The notes below the pieces were generated by a model that searched no databases, was not told where the DNA came from, and worked only from the letters and a program-made list of their open reading frames with translations. Below, in pieces: positions 33,848 to 42,510 of a stretch of DNA of 64,000 nucleotides. This DNA is from Fervidibacter sinensis. GTDB lineage: Bacteria > Armatimonadota > Fervidibacteria > Fervidibacterales > Fervidibacteraceae. A program made the translations under genes and the position numbers. The stretch lies in the NCBI GenBank assembly GCA_032161045.1, contig JAVHTH010000017.1; one strand, written 5' to 3'. Each line of letters starts with the position of its first letter. Position 1 is the stretch's first letter.

Positions 33848-35389
33848 ATGCATCAGCGTCCCGAAGACATAATTGTGGTTCTGGATTTTGGTGCTCAGTA
33901 TGGTCAATTGATTGCCCGAAGGGTGCGTGAGTGTCGGGTTTATTCGGAACTTCTCCCTTGTGACACACCTTTAGAGAAAGTGCTGGAGTTACGCCCAAAG
34001 GGCATCATTTTGTCTGGTGGTCAAGCGAGTGTTTATGACCCAAATGCGCCAACTTATGACCCCAGATTGTTTGAAGTGGGTATCCCGATTTTGGGCATTT
34101 GCTACGGGATGCAACTTATGGCTCACCTGCTAAAAGGCAAGGTTGTGCCCGCAGAAAAGGCTGAGTATGGTCGGACTGAATTGCGCGTTTTGGACGACAG
34201 CGATTTGTTTGCTGGCTTAAACCCTCAGTTGATTTGTTGGATGAGTCACAGCGATATCGTGCTGGAGCCGCCGAAAGGCTTCAAGGTGACTGCAAGGACC
34301 AACAATGCACCTGTTGCTGCCATGTCTGACCCTCAGCGGAAATTGTTTGGTGTTCTATTTCACCCGGAAGTTTCCCACACACCTTGGGGAATTGAAATCA
34401 TCCGCAACTTCGTCTACCATTGGTGCGGTTGTAAGCCCACATGGACACCGAGAAATTTCGTTGAAGCGGCTGTTGAAGCGATCCGAGAAAGGGTCAACAA
34501 GGAGCGGGTTTTGTGCGCTTTAAGTGGTGGCGTTGATTCAACGACAACTGCGGCGCTGGTGCACAGGGCAGTTGGTGACCAATTGATCTGCATTTTCGTC
34601 AATCATGGCTTCTTGCGGAAAGGTGAGCCTGAAAGGGTCATACACACCTTTCGGGAACTTTTGAGCGTTAACCTTGTCTATGTAGATGCAAGCGAAAGGT
34701 TTCTGAAGCGGCTACAAGGCGTAACTGACCCTGAAGAGAAGCGCAAAATCATAGGTGAGGAGTTTGTCAGGGTTTTTGAAGAGGAAGCACGAAAGTTGGG
34801 ACAAATTCGGTTTCTCGCGCAAGGCACACTCTACCCCGATGTCATAGAAAGCGGAACCCGCCACGCTGCTCGCATCAAAACGCACCACAATGTCGGCGGG
34901 TTGCCGCCTGACATGAAGTTTGAATTGATTGAGCCTTTGCGTTACCTTTTCAAAGACGAAGTTCGTGAGGTTGCCGAAGAATTGGGGTTGCCGCCTGAAA
35001 TAGCGTGGAGGCATCCTTTTCCCGGTCCCGGATTAGCGATTCGCATCTTGGGTGAAGTAACTCCAGAGAGGTTAGAAATCCTGAGGGAAGCAGATGCAAT
35101 TGTAATGGAGGAAATCCGAAGGGCCGGTTTGTATCGCCAAGTTTGGCAAGCCTTTGCAGTCTTACTCCCCATTCGGAGTACCGGGGTGAAAGGAGACCGC
35201 AGAACCTACGGCTACACAATCGCAGTCAGAGCGGTAACGAGTGAGGATGGGATGACGGCAGATTGGGCGAGACTGCCAGCAGAAGTTTTGGAACGGATTG
35301 CTAACCGAATTTGCAACGAAGTTGAAGGTGTCAACCGAGTCGTTTACGATGTCACTTCCAAACCACCAGCAACGATAGAATGGGAGTGA
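33848..35389 (+). CDS. guaA: GMP synthase (glutamine-hydrolysing)
   Basis: A 513-residue two-domain enzyme making GMP from XMP, ATP and glutamine. The N-terminal class I glutaminase has GICYGMQL with the catalytic Cys and FHPEVSHT with the His-x-Glu pair. The synthetase domain has the PP-loop SGGVDSTTTAAL, and the C-terminal dimerisation domain has HPFPGPGLAIRILGEV and GVNRVVYDVTSKPPATIEWE, the canonical end. The start is ATG 33848; GTG 33836 overlaps the AGGTG SD. hpt follows within 7 nt, so the pair forms a purine synthesis/salvage unit. No purine riboswitch is recognisable upstream. Confidence 0.97.
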   Translation: MHQRPEDIIVVLDFGAQYGQLIARRVRECRVYSELLPCDTPLEKVLELRPKGIILSGGQASVYDPNAPTYDPRLFEVGIPILGICYGMQLMAHLLKGKVVPAEKAEYGRTELRVLDDSDLFAGLNPQLICWMSHSDIVLEPPKGFKVTARTNNAPVAAMSDPQRKLFGVLFHPEVSHTPWGIEIIRNFVYHWCGCKPTWTPRNFVEAAVEAIRERVNKERVLCALSGGVDSTTTAALVHRAVGDQLICIFVNHGFLRKGEPERVIHTFRELLSVNLVYVDASERFLKRLQGVTDPEEKRKIIGEEFVRVFEEEARKLGQIRFLAQGTLYPDVIESGTRHAARIKTHHNVGGLPPDMKFELIEPLRYLFKDEVREVAEELGLPPEIAWRHPFPGPGLAIRILGEVTPERLEILREADAIVMEEIRRAGLYRQVWQAFAVLLPIRSTGVKGDRRTYGYTIAVRAVTSEDGMTADWARLPAEVLERIANRICNEVEGVNRVVYDVTSKPPATIEWE

Positions 35390-35395
35390 TGGAAT

Positions 35396-35953
35396 GTGGT
35401 GAGCAATGATTTGCACCGAGACATTGAGGCTGTGCTCTTGACCGAAGAACAAATTCAAAGGCGGATCGCTGAACTCGGCGCACAGATTTCCGCAGATTAC
35501 GCAGGTAAGGAACTTCACTTGATAGGCGTTTTAAGGGGCGCGGTAATGTTTATGGCCGATTTGATGCGTCACTTGACAATTCCTTGCTCCTGCGATTTCA
35601 TCGCTATTGCCAGTTACGGAATGGACACGAAATCTTCGGGCGTTGTGAGAATTTTGAAGGACTTGGACGACAGCATACAGGGAAAGCATGTGCTCATCGT
35701 TGAAGACATCGTTGACACTGGCTTGACACTCAACTACATCCTGAACCTGATTCGTTCGCGGAACCCTGCGAGCGTTAGAGTTTGCGCTTTGTTGGACAAG
35801 CCCGAGAGACGGATAGTTCCGGTTGAAATTCACTATTTGGGTTTCACCATTCCCAACCGTTTCGTCGTCGGTTACGGCTTGGATTACGCACAAAAGTATC
35901 GCAACCTGCCCTACATTGGGGTTTTGCGTCCAGAGATATATGGAGGCGTGTGA
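35396..35953 (+). CDS. hpt: Hypoxanthine(-guanine) phosphoribosyltransferase
   Basis: A 185-residue type I PRTase salvaging hypoxanthine and probably guanine to the nucleotide with PRPP. It shows LIGVLRGAVMFMADLMRHL, the PRPP loop VLIVEDIVDTGLTLNYI, the flexible loop IASYGMDTKSSGVVRILKDLD, and the base-binding region IPNRFVVGYGLDYAQKYRNLPYIGVL. Length is typical. The start is GTG 35396 or the next codon GTG 35399; the SD is within GGGAGTGATGGA that overlaps the guaA stop. It forms an operon with guaA. Confidence 0.93.
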   Translation: MVSNDLHRDIEAVLLTEEQIQRRIAELGAQISADYAGKELHLIGVLRGAVMFMADLMRHLTIPCSCDFIAIASYGMDTKSSGVVRILKDLDDSIQGKHVLIVEDIVDTGLTLNYILNLIRSRNPASVRVCALLDKPERRIVPVEIHYLGFTIPNRFVVGYGLDYAQKYRNLPYIGVLRPEIYGGV

Positions 35954-36110
35954 CGATAGGTGTTGCGAAACGAAAGAAAATGTGGCAGTATATAAATGCC
36001 GCTTGCCACCTTTGACAAATCCTGCCCTTCGTGGCGGAGGGCACAAGCACAACTATCTCCCGGAGAAAAGGAAATCCGCCGCAATCTTATAAAGGAGGGC
36101 GTTAAAGGAC

Positions 36111-37412
36111 ATGACTGAGCAAGAAATCATCACCGCAACCGAGTTTGACCTCAGCGAACTGGAAGCGAAAACACTTTCCGAACTTCAAGACATTGCCCGG
36201 TCACTTGAAATTCCCGGGGCGACGAAACTTAAGAAGCAGGAATTAGTGCGCCGAATTTTGGAAACTTTCGCTGCCCGCCACGGTTTCGCCCTTAGGGAAG
36301 GTGTGCTTGAAATCGTTGAGGACAAAGAGATAAAAGGCTACCTTCGCGTTGATGGCTACATGCCATCACCGGAAGATGTTTATGTCAGTCAAACGCAGAT
36401 TCGCAGATTTGGTCTTAGAAACGGCGACATCGTTATGGGCTATGTTCGCCCTCCCAAAGAAGGGGAACGGTTTTACAGCCTGCTGCGCATAATCGCAGTT
36501 AACGGAGAAAACCCAGAGAAAGCGAGGCTCCGACCAGACTTTGAAAAACTGACGCCCGTCTTCCCATTTGAAAGGTTGAGGATGGAACGCCCCGGGGAGA
36601 ACTCATCAGAAAATGTGACCGCTCGGATGATTGATATAGTTGCCCCTATAGGGAAAGGACAAAGGGGTCTAATCGTTTCGCCGCCTAAGGCTGGGAAAAC
36701 AACCCTGCTGAAAACAATTGCCCGAAGCATTGAACGAAACCATCCCGAATGCATCGTCATAGTCTTGCTCATTGACGAACGACCGGAGGAAGTGACCGAT
36801 TTTCGCGAAGCCGTCAACTCTGAAGTCGCTGCCGCCACCTTTGACCAACCACCGGAGCATCAAATACAAGTTGCCCGCATGGTTTTGGAAAAGGCAAAAC
36901 GGCTGGTTGAAATGGGCAAAGATGTGGTCATATTGCTTGACAGTTTGACTCGCTTGACACGGCAATCCAACTTGGTCGTTGAGCCGTCAGGGCGAACTTT
37001 GACCGGCGGTCTTGACCCGGCAGCCTTGAGGTTCCCGAAGAGGTTCTTCGGTGCCGCAAGGAAACTCAGGGAAGGTGGTTCATTGACAATCATCGCGACC
37101 GCTTTGATTGACACCGGCTCCCGCATGGACGACCATATTTACGAAGAGTTCAAGGGAACGGGCAACATGGAAATTCACCTTGACCGCCGCTTGCAAGAGC
37201 GGAGAATCTTCCCAGCAATTGACATCCAGCGTTCAGGAACCCGCAGGGAAGAATTGCTATACACCGAGCAAGAACGCGAAGCGGTTTGGAGACTGCGACG
37301 AACCCTCTCGCAAGTTGATATGACAACAGCCACCGAACGGCTCATAGACCAAATCCGACGAACGAGAACGAACGACGAATTCTTCCGCTTTATCATGCAA
37401 CATTGGCGATAG
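36111..37412 (+). CDS. rho: Transcription termination factor Rho
   Basis: A 433-residue hexameric RNA-dependent ATPase ending untranslated transcripts. An N-terminal Rho_N helix bundle (LSELQDIARSLEIPGATKLKKQELVRRIL), the cold-shock-type RNA-binding domain (LEIVEDKEIKGYLRVDGYMPSPEDVYVSQTQIRRFGLRNGD), P-loop SPPKAGKTTLLKTI, Walker B KDVVILLDSLTRL and Q/R-loop GTGNMEIHLDRRL are all present. It lacks the long N-terminal insertions of high-GC bacteria. The start is ATG 36111 with AAAGGAGGGCG upstream. The HIT gene follows after about 190 nt, which contain a large inverted repeat. Confidence 0.97.
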   Translation: MTEQEIITATEFDLSELEAKTLSELQDIARSLEIPGATKLKKQELVRRILETFAARHGFALREGVLEIVEDKEIKGYLRVDGYMPSPEDVYVSQTQIRRFGLRNGDIVMGYVRPPKEGERFYSLLRIIAVNGENPEKARLRPDFEKLTPVFPFERLRMERPGENSSENVTARMIDIVAPIGKGQRGLIVSPPKAGKTTLLKTIARSIERNHPECIVIVLLIDERPEEVTDFREAVNSEVAAATFDQPPEHQIQVARMVLEKAKRLVEMGKDVVILLDSLTRLTRQSNLVVEPSGRTLTGGLDPAALRFPKRFFGAARKLREGGSLTIIATALIDTGSRMDDHIYEEFKGTGNMEIHLDRRLQERRIFPAIDIQRSGTRREELLYTEQEREAVWRLRRTLSQVDMTTATERLIDQIRRTRTNDEFFRFIMQHWR

Positions 37413-37451
37413 GTTCACAGGGTAGCCGTGAAGCGGTAGCGAAGTTGTGAG

Positions 37452-37516
37452 GAGTGCAATGTGCGGGGTGTAAATTTGTTGTTCAACTCCGCACTTAACA
37501 CCTAAATGCTGCACTC
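37452..37516. repeat. Inverted repeat downstream of rho
   Basis: An outer 7-bp stem GAGTGCA (37452-37458)/TGCACTC (37510-37516) encloses an inner pairing region TGCGGGGTGT...ACTCCGCA with more complementarity (GTGCGG with CCGCAC). No U-tract follows, so it is a structured palindrome rather than a clear intrinsic terminator. Confidence 0.5.
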
Positions 37517-37604
37517 AATGATGCCGGCACTTCATTTTGTTTTGTGTCTCGCCACGAACCAGAAAGCAGTGAGGAAAAAATTGATGCTGGTGGAGGTGAG
37601 TGCG

Positions 37605-37949
37605 ATGGTGGATTGCATTTTTTGCAAAATTGCTTCAAAGGAAATTCAGAGCAAGATCGCCTACGAGGACGAAGAGGTTGTTGCCTTCCATGACATTAAC
37701 CCTCAAGCACCTGTTCATGTTCTGGTCATTCCGAGGAAGCACATACCGAGCCTGAACGAAGCGACTGAGGAAGACCAAATTTTGCTGGGCAAATTGATGT
37801 TAGTGGCACAGAGGTTGGCAAAGGAACTCGGTGTCGCTGATGATGGATACAGGTTGGTTTTAAACACAAACAGAGGTGCAGGTCAATCAATTTTCCACAT
37901 TCACCTGCACCTCTTGGGGGGGCGTCCGTTCCGTTGGCCACCCGGTTAA
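37605..37949 (+). CDS. HIT-family nucleotide hydrolase/transferase
   Basis: A 114-residue Hint-type histidine-triad protein. MVDCIFCKIASKEIQSKIAYEDEEVVAFHDINPQAP and VLVIPRKHIPS are typical Hint sequence, and the active site HIHLHLLGG has the H-x-H-x-H triad. Related proteins hydrolyse AMP-lysine/AMP-morpholidate or nucleotide phosphoramidates; the physiological substrate is not set. The start is ATG 37605 with a strong GGAGGTGAG immediately upstream. The C-terminus (RPFRWPPG) is standard. It is convergent with the HTH-REC gene 4 nt away. Confidence 0.93.
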   Translation: MVDCIFCKIASKEIQSKIAYEDEEVVAFHDINPQAPVHVLVIPRKHIPSLNEATEEDQILLGKLMLVAQRLAKELGVADDGYRLVLNTNRGAGQSIFHIHLHLLGGRPFRWPPG

Positions 37950-37953
37950 GACT

Positions 37954-38550
37954 TTAGGGAGCGTGACGGTTCACGCGAGGCACCCTCTTGTGCACAGACC
38001 TCGCCAACTTTCTGATTTCAGCAACAGGGACGGGTTTAATGAGCAGAGAGACTGCCCCGTGTTTCATTGCTCTACTCACTAATTCGCTGTCTGGGTAGGC
38101 TGTAACCAACACAACGGTTGCATCGGGGTCTATCTTCCGAATTTGAGCGAAAGTTCGTGCTCCGTCCATGTCGGGAAGAAGCAAGTCCAGAAAGATGAGG
38201 TCGTAAGTTTTCTCTCTGACCATCTTGATCGCTTCTTCTCCACTGGTGACAAAATCCACAGTGCACCTTTCGGGTTGAAGCGCTCTTTTAAAAAGCCGTC
38301 CAATTTCGGGGTCATCGTCAACCACTAAAACTTGCTTCCTCGTTCCACCAGTGTGGGTTTCCAACCACGCATCTAATTCCTGCTTGTTGATTCTCCACCT
38401 ACCCCCAACTTTGCGGGCAGGCAAAACCCCTGATTGCAGCATTCGGTAAACAGTCATAAGGTGCAAATTGAGATACTCCGCCACCTCCTCCACATCCATC
38501 AACCTATCCCTCTCGTCCAGCATTTCATGGGTTGTGCGTTTTCTCGCCAT
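37954..38550 (-). CDS. Response regulator with N-terminal excisionase/BldC-type HTH
   Basis: A 198-residue protein with reversed domain order. Residues about 17-63 are a MerR/excisionase-like winged HTH (LMDVEEVAEYLNLHLMTVYRMLQSGVLPARKVGGRWRINKQELDAWL). A full receiver domain follows (about 73-190) with acidic pocket D79-D80, phospho-acceptor D122 (FLDLLLPDMDG), T150 and K172. It should therefore bind DNA in a phosphorylation-controlled way. No kinase is adjacent; the only histidine kinase in the window is at 25525-27258. ATG 38550 is chosen. Its SD (AAGGAG, 12 nt away) is distant, so the start could be different. Confidence 0.88.
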   Translation of the reverse strand: MARKRTTHEMLDERDRLMDVEEVAEYLNLHLMTVYRMLQSGVLPARKVGGRWRINKQELDAWLETHTGGTRKQVLVVDDDPEIGRLFKRALQPERCTVDFVTSGEEAIKMVREKTYDLIFLDLLLPDMDGARTFAQIRKIDPDATVVLVTAYPDSELVSRAMKHGAVSLLIKPVPVAEIRKLARSVHKRVPRVNRHAP

Positions 38551-38593
38551 AAGTTCAACACGCTCCTTCAAGGCAATTTTTGCGGTCAAAAAA

Positions 38594-38602
38594 ATTATAA
38601 CA
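38594..38602 (-). promoter_or_regulatory. Predicted extended -10 promoter of the HTH-REC gene
   Basis: TGTTATAAT on the minus strand (38602-38594) is an extended -10 element with a perfect TATAAT. A weak TTAAGT lies 17 nt further upstream. Transcription would start near 38587, giving a leader of about 37 nt. Confidence 0.55.
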
Positions 38603-38664
38603 CAAAATCGTGCCTGACTTAAGCAATATTTTCACACATTTGGACGCACACTTTGCAACTAAGG

Positions 38665-39024
38665 TTACAACCGCCCCAGTAAATTGGTCAACGCTTCAGC
38701 GATAGCGTAAGCGATAACGGACGGGGAAAGTGTTTCGGTCGGCAATGAATCTCCTATTCTTAGGTCAATGTCTAAAGCCTTCAACCGCTCCCGCTTCAAA
38801 ACTTGCAGCAGTTCTTCAATCCGTCTCACGCGCCCGCTTTCCATCAACTCGTCAATTGGAATCCCGTTGACCGAAACCTTACCGCTTCCTTGACTTACTT
38901 TTGCCATTATCAGGTAGCGGGTGTTTGTCGGAGAGTGGTAAATCACCACCCCTGTTTCTTTCAACTGCTCAGCCGTTGCCTCGTTTGAAATTTGAGCCGC
39001 ACGGTTTTGAGGAACTTCCGACAT
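38665..39024 (-). CDS. Conserved-looking small protein of unknown function
   Basis: A 119-residue soluble protein that I do not recognise. It has an N-terminal helical stretch (QISNEATAEQLKETGVVIYHSPT), a short beta segment (RYLIMAKVSQGSGKVSVNGIPIDELMES) and a C-terminal helix pair (VRRIEELLQVLKRERLKALDID, SVIAYAIAEALTNLLGRL). The start is ATG 39024 because AGGAGGTC lies about 9 nt upstream (39034-39041); the longer open frame upstream runs into the divergent gene. It precedes the HTH-REC gene on the same strand by 63 nt beyond that gene's promoter. Confidence 0.55.
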   Translation of the reverse strand: MSEVPQNRAAQISNEATAEQLKETGVVIYHSPTNTRYLIMAKVSQGSGKVSVNGIPIDELMESGRVRRIEELLQVLKRERLKALDIDLRIGDSLPTETLSPSVIAYAIAEALTNLLGRL

Positions 39025-39111
39025 CGTTCCACCGACCTCCTTTCCATGTGCAAGTTTAATGCGAAAGCGGCATAATTGAAAATGCGCAAGCGAAAAGAAG
39101 GAGGGATAAAT

Positions 39112-39837
39112 GTGCGGACGGTGATTTGTCCGCGCTGTGGAGAATGGATGGATGAGACCCATCCGGATTTCCCTCGGTGCGTTTTTTGTGGCGAAAAATT
39201 GACCCAGTGCGGTTTTTGCCGGGCTTTTCCGGGCAACGGGAAACCGTGCCCGAAAGCGAAAGGGCATCCTATAGTTTACGCATCAACAGACTTAAATTGC
39301 CCACATTTTACCCCCAAGTTAATTGCAAGGCGAATCCATCCAGTCCTCTCACCTTCAGCCCGCTGGCAGATGGCTGCTTCGTTTTTGTTCACACTCAGCG
39401 TGTTGTTAGTAGCATTTCTGTCAAGACCAGTTCCGCCGAGGATTTTAGTGGCAGCAACTGCACCTTCTCAAGTTTTGGTTGGAGATTCACTGGAGGTCCG
39501 GATGCTGGTGAAAGCGACTGCGAACAAACCTGTCAGGTTGAGATTGGACAGACGATTGCTTTCCGATTTCCAACTAATCGGGATGAGCCCCCTTCCGAGC
39601 CAAGTTAAGCAACAGGGGCAATTTTACGAATTCGTCTTACCTGTCTCTGCCGACCCTCAACCAATAACTGTCAAGTTCAGGTGCACCCGCGTTGGCGAGT
39701 ATGCAATGAGAGCGACAGTTATGACAACGCCCAAAAATCAGGCTGAATGGCAAGCGAAAGTGAAAGTTGTTGAACAAACTTTTGGTTCAAAGCAACCGAA
39801 AGGGTTAGCGGTAATAGCAATGGCATTGTGGAGGTGA
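39112..39837 (+). CDS. Zinc-ribbon membrane-anchored protein of unknown function
   Basis: A 241-residue protein. The N-terminus has a treble-type cysteine array (CPRCGEW, CVFCGEK, CGFCRAF, then PCPKAKGHP and CPH), suggesting one or two structural zinc sites. One membrane helix follows at about residues 83-103 (SFLFTLSVLLVAFLS). The exported part, from about 107, looks like a beta-sandwich (VLVGDSLEVRMLVKATANKPVRLRLDRRLL). I do not recognise a family. The start is GTG 39112, 5 nt after AAGGAGGGA (39098-39106). The BON-like gene follows after 6 nt, so they are probably cotranscribed. Confidence 0.6.
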   Translation: MRTVICPRCGEWMDETHPDFPRCVFCGEKLTQCGFCRAFPGNGKPCPKAKGHPIVYASTDLNCPHFTPKLIARRIHPVLSPSARWQMAASFLFTLSVLLVAFLSRPVPPRILVAATAPSQVLVGDSLEVRMLVKATANKPVRLRLDRRLLSDFQLIGMSPLPSQVKQQGQFYEFVLPVSADPQPITVKFRCTRVGEYAMRATVMTTPKNQAEWQAKVKVVEQTFGSKQPKGLAVIAMALWR

Positions 39838-39843
39838 ACCGTT

Positions 39844-40101
39844 ATGCCTCGCGATATCGCTGCTGAGAAGCAATTGGCAATGCAAGTTAGGCGTGAATTC
39901 AACCGAGCGGGGCTTGACATTTCAAGGATGGAAGTTGTGAGCGTTGGCGGAAACATCTCAATCTACGGTTGGATTCGTCGCGCCAAAGGCGATGTCTCTG
40001 GGGAGAGCGTTGAAGCGAGAGTAAACCGGCTCATCGAAAGGATCAAGCGGATGCCCGGCGTTCGGGATGTCATCAACTACGCAAGGATTCGCGAGGATTA
40101 A
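39844..40101 (+). CDS. Small BON-like domain protein
   Basis: An 85-residue protein resembling a single BON (OsmY/nodulation) domain: helix AEKQLAMQVRREFNRAGLD, strand MEVVSVGGNISIYGWIRRA, then helix ARVNRLIERIKRMPGVRDVINYARIR, with the conserved G-x-x-x-L/I-x-G and PGV-x-x-V pattern. BON domains are thought to bind phospholipids or lipid-related ligands, usually in the envelope, yet no signal peptide is visible here. It starts 6 nt after the zinc-ribbon gene and ends 42 nt before the nucleotidyltransferase gene. Confidence 0.55.
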   Translation: MPRDIAAEKQLAMQVRREFNRAGLDISRMEVVSVGGNISIYGWIRRAKGDVSGESVEARVNRLIERIKRMPGVRDVINYARIRED

Positions 40102-40143
40102 CGATTCCGGTGACATTCACAAACTGAGATAGGAGGTAGGGAA

Positions 40144-41187
40144 ATGCGTGGGATGATTATGGCAGCAGGAGAGGGGACTCGTTTGCGTCCACTAACTTAT
40201 GCCCGCCCAAAGGCACTTGTCCCGGTTCTAACCGTTCCAATCATGGAAAACATCGTTCGCTGGCTCAAGAAGGCAGGCATTACAGAACTTGCCGTTAACC
40301 TTCACTACAAGGGCGACGCTATTGAGGGTTACTTCGGTGACGGTTCTCGCTTGGGTGTCTCCATCACTTACCTAAGGGAAGACAAACCACACGGGACTGC
40401 CGGTGCGGTTCGCCTTATGGCTGACTTCCTCAAAGAGCCTAACGACACAATTTTGGTCATCGGCTGCGATGAATTGATTGACTTGGACTTGCAGGAAATG
40501 ATTCGCTTTCACAAAGAGCGAAACGCCCTCGTTACCATTTCGCTGGCTTGGGTTGATGACCCGAGGGAGTTCGGCGTCGCCCAACTTGACAGTGATGGTC
40601 GGATTGTAGGCTTCGTTGAAAAGCCGAAAGATTGGAGCGGCGGACGGGCACTTGTCAATTCAGGCGTTTACTTACTTGAACCTGAAGTCCTTGACAGGAT
40701 CCCGTATGGCAGCGTTTACGACTTCGGCAAGCAACTTTTCCCTGAACTTGTCGCTGAGGGTGCGCCAATTTACGGCTTCGCAAGTGAAGGCTACTGGAAC
40801 GATATCGGTCACATTGGCAATTACTGGGACGCCAACAAATCAGCACTTGAGAGGAGAGCACCGATTCACGATTGCTCGCTGACGGAAATTCGCCCCGGCG
40901 TTTTAGTCCACCCAACAACGCAAATTGCGGAAAGCGCACGATTGGAACCGCCGTGTGCCATTGGCGCCAATACCGTCGTGGAAGACAACGCCTTCGTTGG
41001 TGGCGGAGCAGTTATCGGTGAAGGTTGCTTTATCGGCAGTGGAGCGACCGTTGAAGGTTCAATTCTGTGGTCAAATGTGACCGTGAGCCCTAAAACTATG
41101 CTTCGTGAGAGCATAGTCACTGACAACTGCATCGTCCACTCCCCTGAAGCCCCTGTTCAGAAAACTATAATCGTCGCTCGGAAGTAG
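40144..41187 (+). CDS. NDP-sugar pyrophosphorylase with left-handed beta-helix
   Basis: A 347-residue sugar-1-phosphate nucleotidyltransferase. The N-terminal domain has MIMAAGEGTRLRPLTYARPKALVPV (nucleotide loop) and later VIGCDELIDLD and VGFVEKPKDW (EKP motif). The last 100 residues form hexapeptide repeats of a left-handed beta-helix (IGANTVVEDNAFVGGGAVIGEGCFIGSGATVEGSIL). This layout fits mannose-1-phosphate guanylyltransferase or glucose-1-phosphate thymidylyltransferase-like enzymes; the base and sugar cannot be decided. It would supply NDP-sugars for glycan synthesis. It begins with AGGAGGTAGGGA upstream. Confidence 0.88.
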   Translation: MRGMIMAAGEGTRLRPLTYARPKALVPVLTVPIMENIVRWLKKAGITELAVNLHYKGDAIEGYFGDGSRLGVSITYLREDKPHGTAGAVRLMADFLKEPNDTILVIGCDELIDLDLQEMIRFHKERNALVTISLAWVDDPREFGVAQLDSDGRIVGFVEKPKDWSGGRALVNSGVYLLEPEVLDRIPYGSVYDFGKQLFPELVAEGAPIYGFASEGYWNDIGHIGNYWDANKSALERRAPIHDCSLTEIRPGVLVHPTTQIAESARLEPPCAIGANTVVEDNAFVGGGAVIGEGCFIGSGATVEGSILWSNVTVSPKTMLRESIVTDNCIVHSPEAPVQKTIIVARK

Positions 41188-41238
41188 TTCAAAGCATTGA
41201 GCGCTTTTGATTCGGGTAAATTGAGGGGGCAAAATTGG

Positions 41239-42318
41239 ATGCGTTGGTGGACGAAGGGGTTACGAAGGGAACTTGAGAAAATCGTTCAAACCGCGATCGC
41301 GGATGGGCAAACCCCCGGCGCCGTCATTTGCATCGGCACTGACGAGAAGGTCCTCTACCTTGCATCATTTGGGAATCGCCGTGAAGTCCCCTCGCCTCAA
41401 CCGATGCGAATTGACACGATTTTTGACCTCGCCTCAGTTACCAAAGTTGCAGCAACTGCACCCGCAATTTGTTTGCTCTGGCAGCAAGGCAAATTGGACA
41501 TTCACGCACCTGTCAAGCGATACCTACCTGAATTTTCCGGAGGACATAAGAGCAAGGTGACCTTGCTTCACCTTTTGACACACACTTCGGGCTTACCAGC
41601 CTTCAAAAATTACCTGCAAATGGGCTTGAAAGGTCAACCTGAGGCGATAATTGCTGATATTTGCCGGACCCGCCTGAAAGCACCACCCGGAAAGGTTTTC
41701 ATCTACAGTGATTTGGGCTTCATACTGCTTGGGGAAATTGTCAAGCGAGTCAGCGGACATGACTTGAACGAGTTTTGTCGCCGACACATTTACACTCCTC
41801 TGCAAATGCGGTGGACTCGCTTCAACCCCCCGAAGAGTTGGCACAACCGGTGCGCTGCAACGGAGTGGCGAGATGGACAGATGAGTCAAGGCATCGTTCA
41901 TGACCCAAACGCTTATGCCCTTGGCGGAATTGCCGGACATGCTGGCTTGTTCTCAACTGCTTCCGATTTGGCTCGTTTTTGCCAAATGCTGCTCCGCGAA
42001 GGCGAACTTGACGGAGTTAGGGTTTTTGAACCTGAAGTTGTTAGGGCGATGAGAACGAACCACTGTCCCGTTGAAGGTGTCCAGAGAGGACTTGGCTTTG
42101 ACATTCAATCGCCGTACTCGCCACAAATGAAGGGCGAAAAGTTTCCGGTCGGCGTTTTCGGTCACACAGGCTACACGGGGACTTCGGTCGCAATTGACCC
42201 TTTCGCGAAAGTTTTCCTCGTCTTGCTCACGAACCGAGTTCACCCCGACGACAAACGCAATATCGCGACTTTGCGCAAATCAATTGCCAACTTGGTTGCG
42301 TCGGCAATTTACGGGTAG
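41239..42318 (+). CDS. Beta-lactamase-fold serine hydrolase (class C/PBP4-like)
   Basis: A 359-residue penicillin-binding-protein-like hydrolase. The catalytic SxxK is S66-V-T-K69 in FDLASVTKVAA, the tyrosine motif is YSD in VFIYSDLGFILLGEIV, and the third box is HTGYTGTS near the C-terminus (HTG in place of KTG, as in esterase-type members). LLHLLTHTSGLPAF and GGIAGHAGLFSTASDLARF are typical. It is likely an esterase, D-amino peptidase or transpeptidase-like enzyme. No signal peptide is visible, although many relatives are exported. The start is ATG 41239 with GAGGGGG at 41223-41229; a TTG at 41197 is less likely. Confidence 0.85.
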   Translation: MRWWTKGLRRELEKIVQTAIADGQTPGAVICIGTDEKVLYLASFGNRREVPSPQPMRIDTIFDLASVTKVAATAPAICLLWQQGKLDIHAPVKRYLPEFSGGHKSKVTLLHLLTHTSGLPAFKNYLQMGLKGQPEAIIADICRTRLKAPPGKVFIYSDLGFILLGEIVKRVSGHDLNEFCRRHIYTPLQMRWTRFNPPKSWHNRCAATEWRDGQMSQGIVHDPNAYALGGIAGHAGLFSTASDLARFCQMLLREGELDGVRVFEPEVVRAMRTNHCPVEGVQRGLGFDIQSPYSPQMKGEKFPVGVFGHTGYTGTSVAIDPFAKVFLVLLTNRVHPDDKRNIATLRKSIANLVASAIYG

Positions 42319-42370
42319 AGGCACTAACTAAGTTAAGTCCCGACGATGCCGTGAATCAGTAGCATTTCAT

Positions 42371-42427
42371 GGGAGGGTGAGGCTCCCGCCGAACCCAAAC
42401 ATGGCTCACCGGCGGCTCGCCCTCCCT
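42371..42427. repeat. Imperfect GC-rich inverted repeat
   Basis: The left arm GGGAGGGTGAGGCTCCCGCC (42371-42390) and the right arm, whose complement reads AGGGAGGGCGAGCCGCCGG (42427-42409), form an imperfect dyad about 57 nt across. It lies between the hydrolase and DUF1080 genes and could act as a terminator-like structure or be a copy of a dispersed palindromic repeat. Confidence 0.55.
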
Positions 42428-42510
42428 GTGGCTTCATTTGCAATGCGTGCGTCATGTCGCGAATTTAAGTTGGTCACGAACGCAAGTTTAGTGAAAGGAG
42501 GTCGGAAGAG

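Noticed and set aside
37954..38550. A site-specific recombinase-linked excisionase on a prophage
   Set aside because: The HTH is excisionase-like, but the receiver domain follows and there is no integrase, att site or phage gene nearby; it is better called a regulator.
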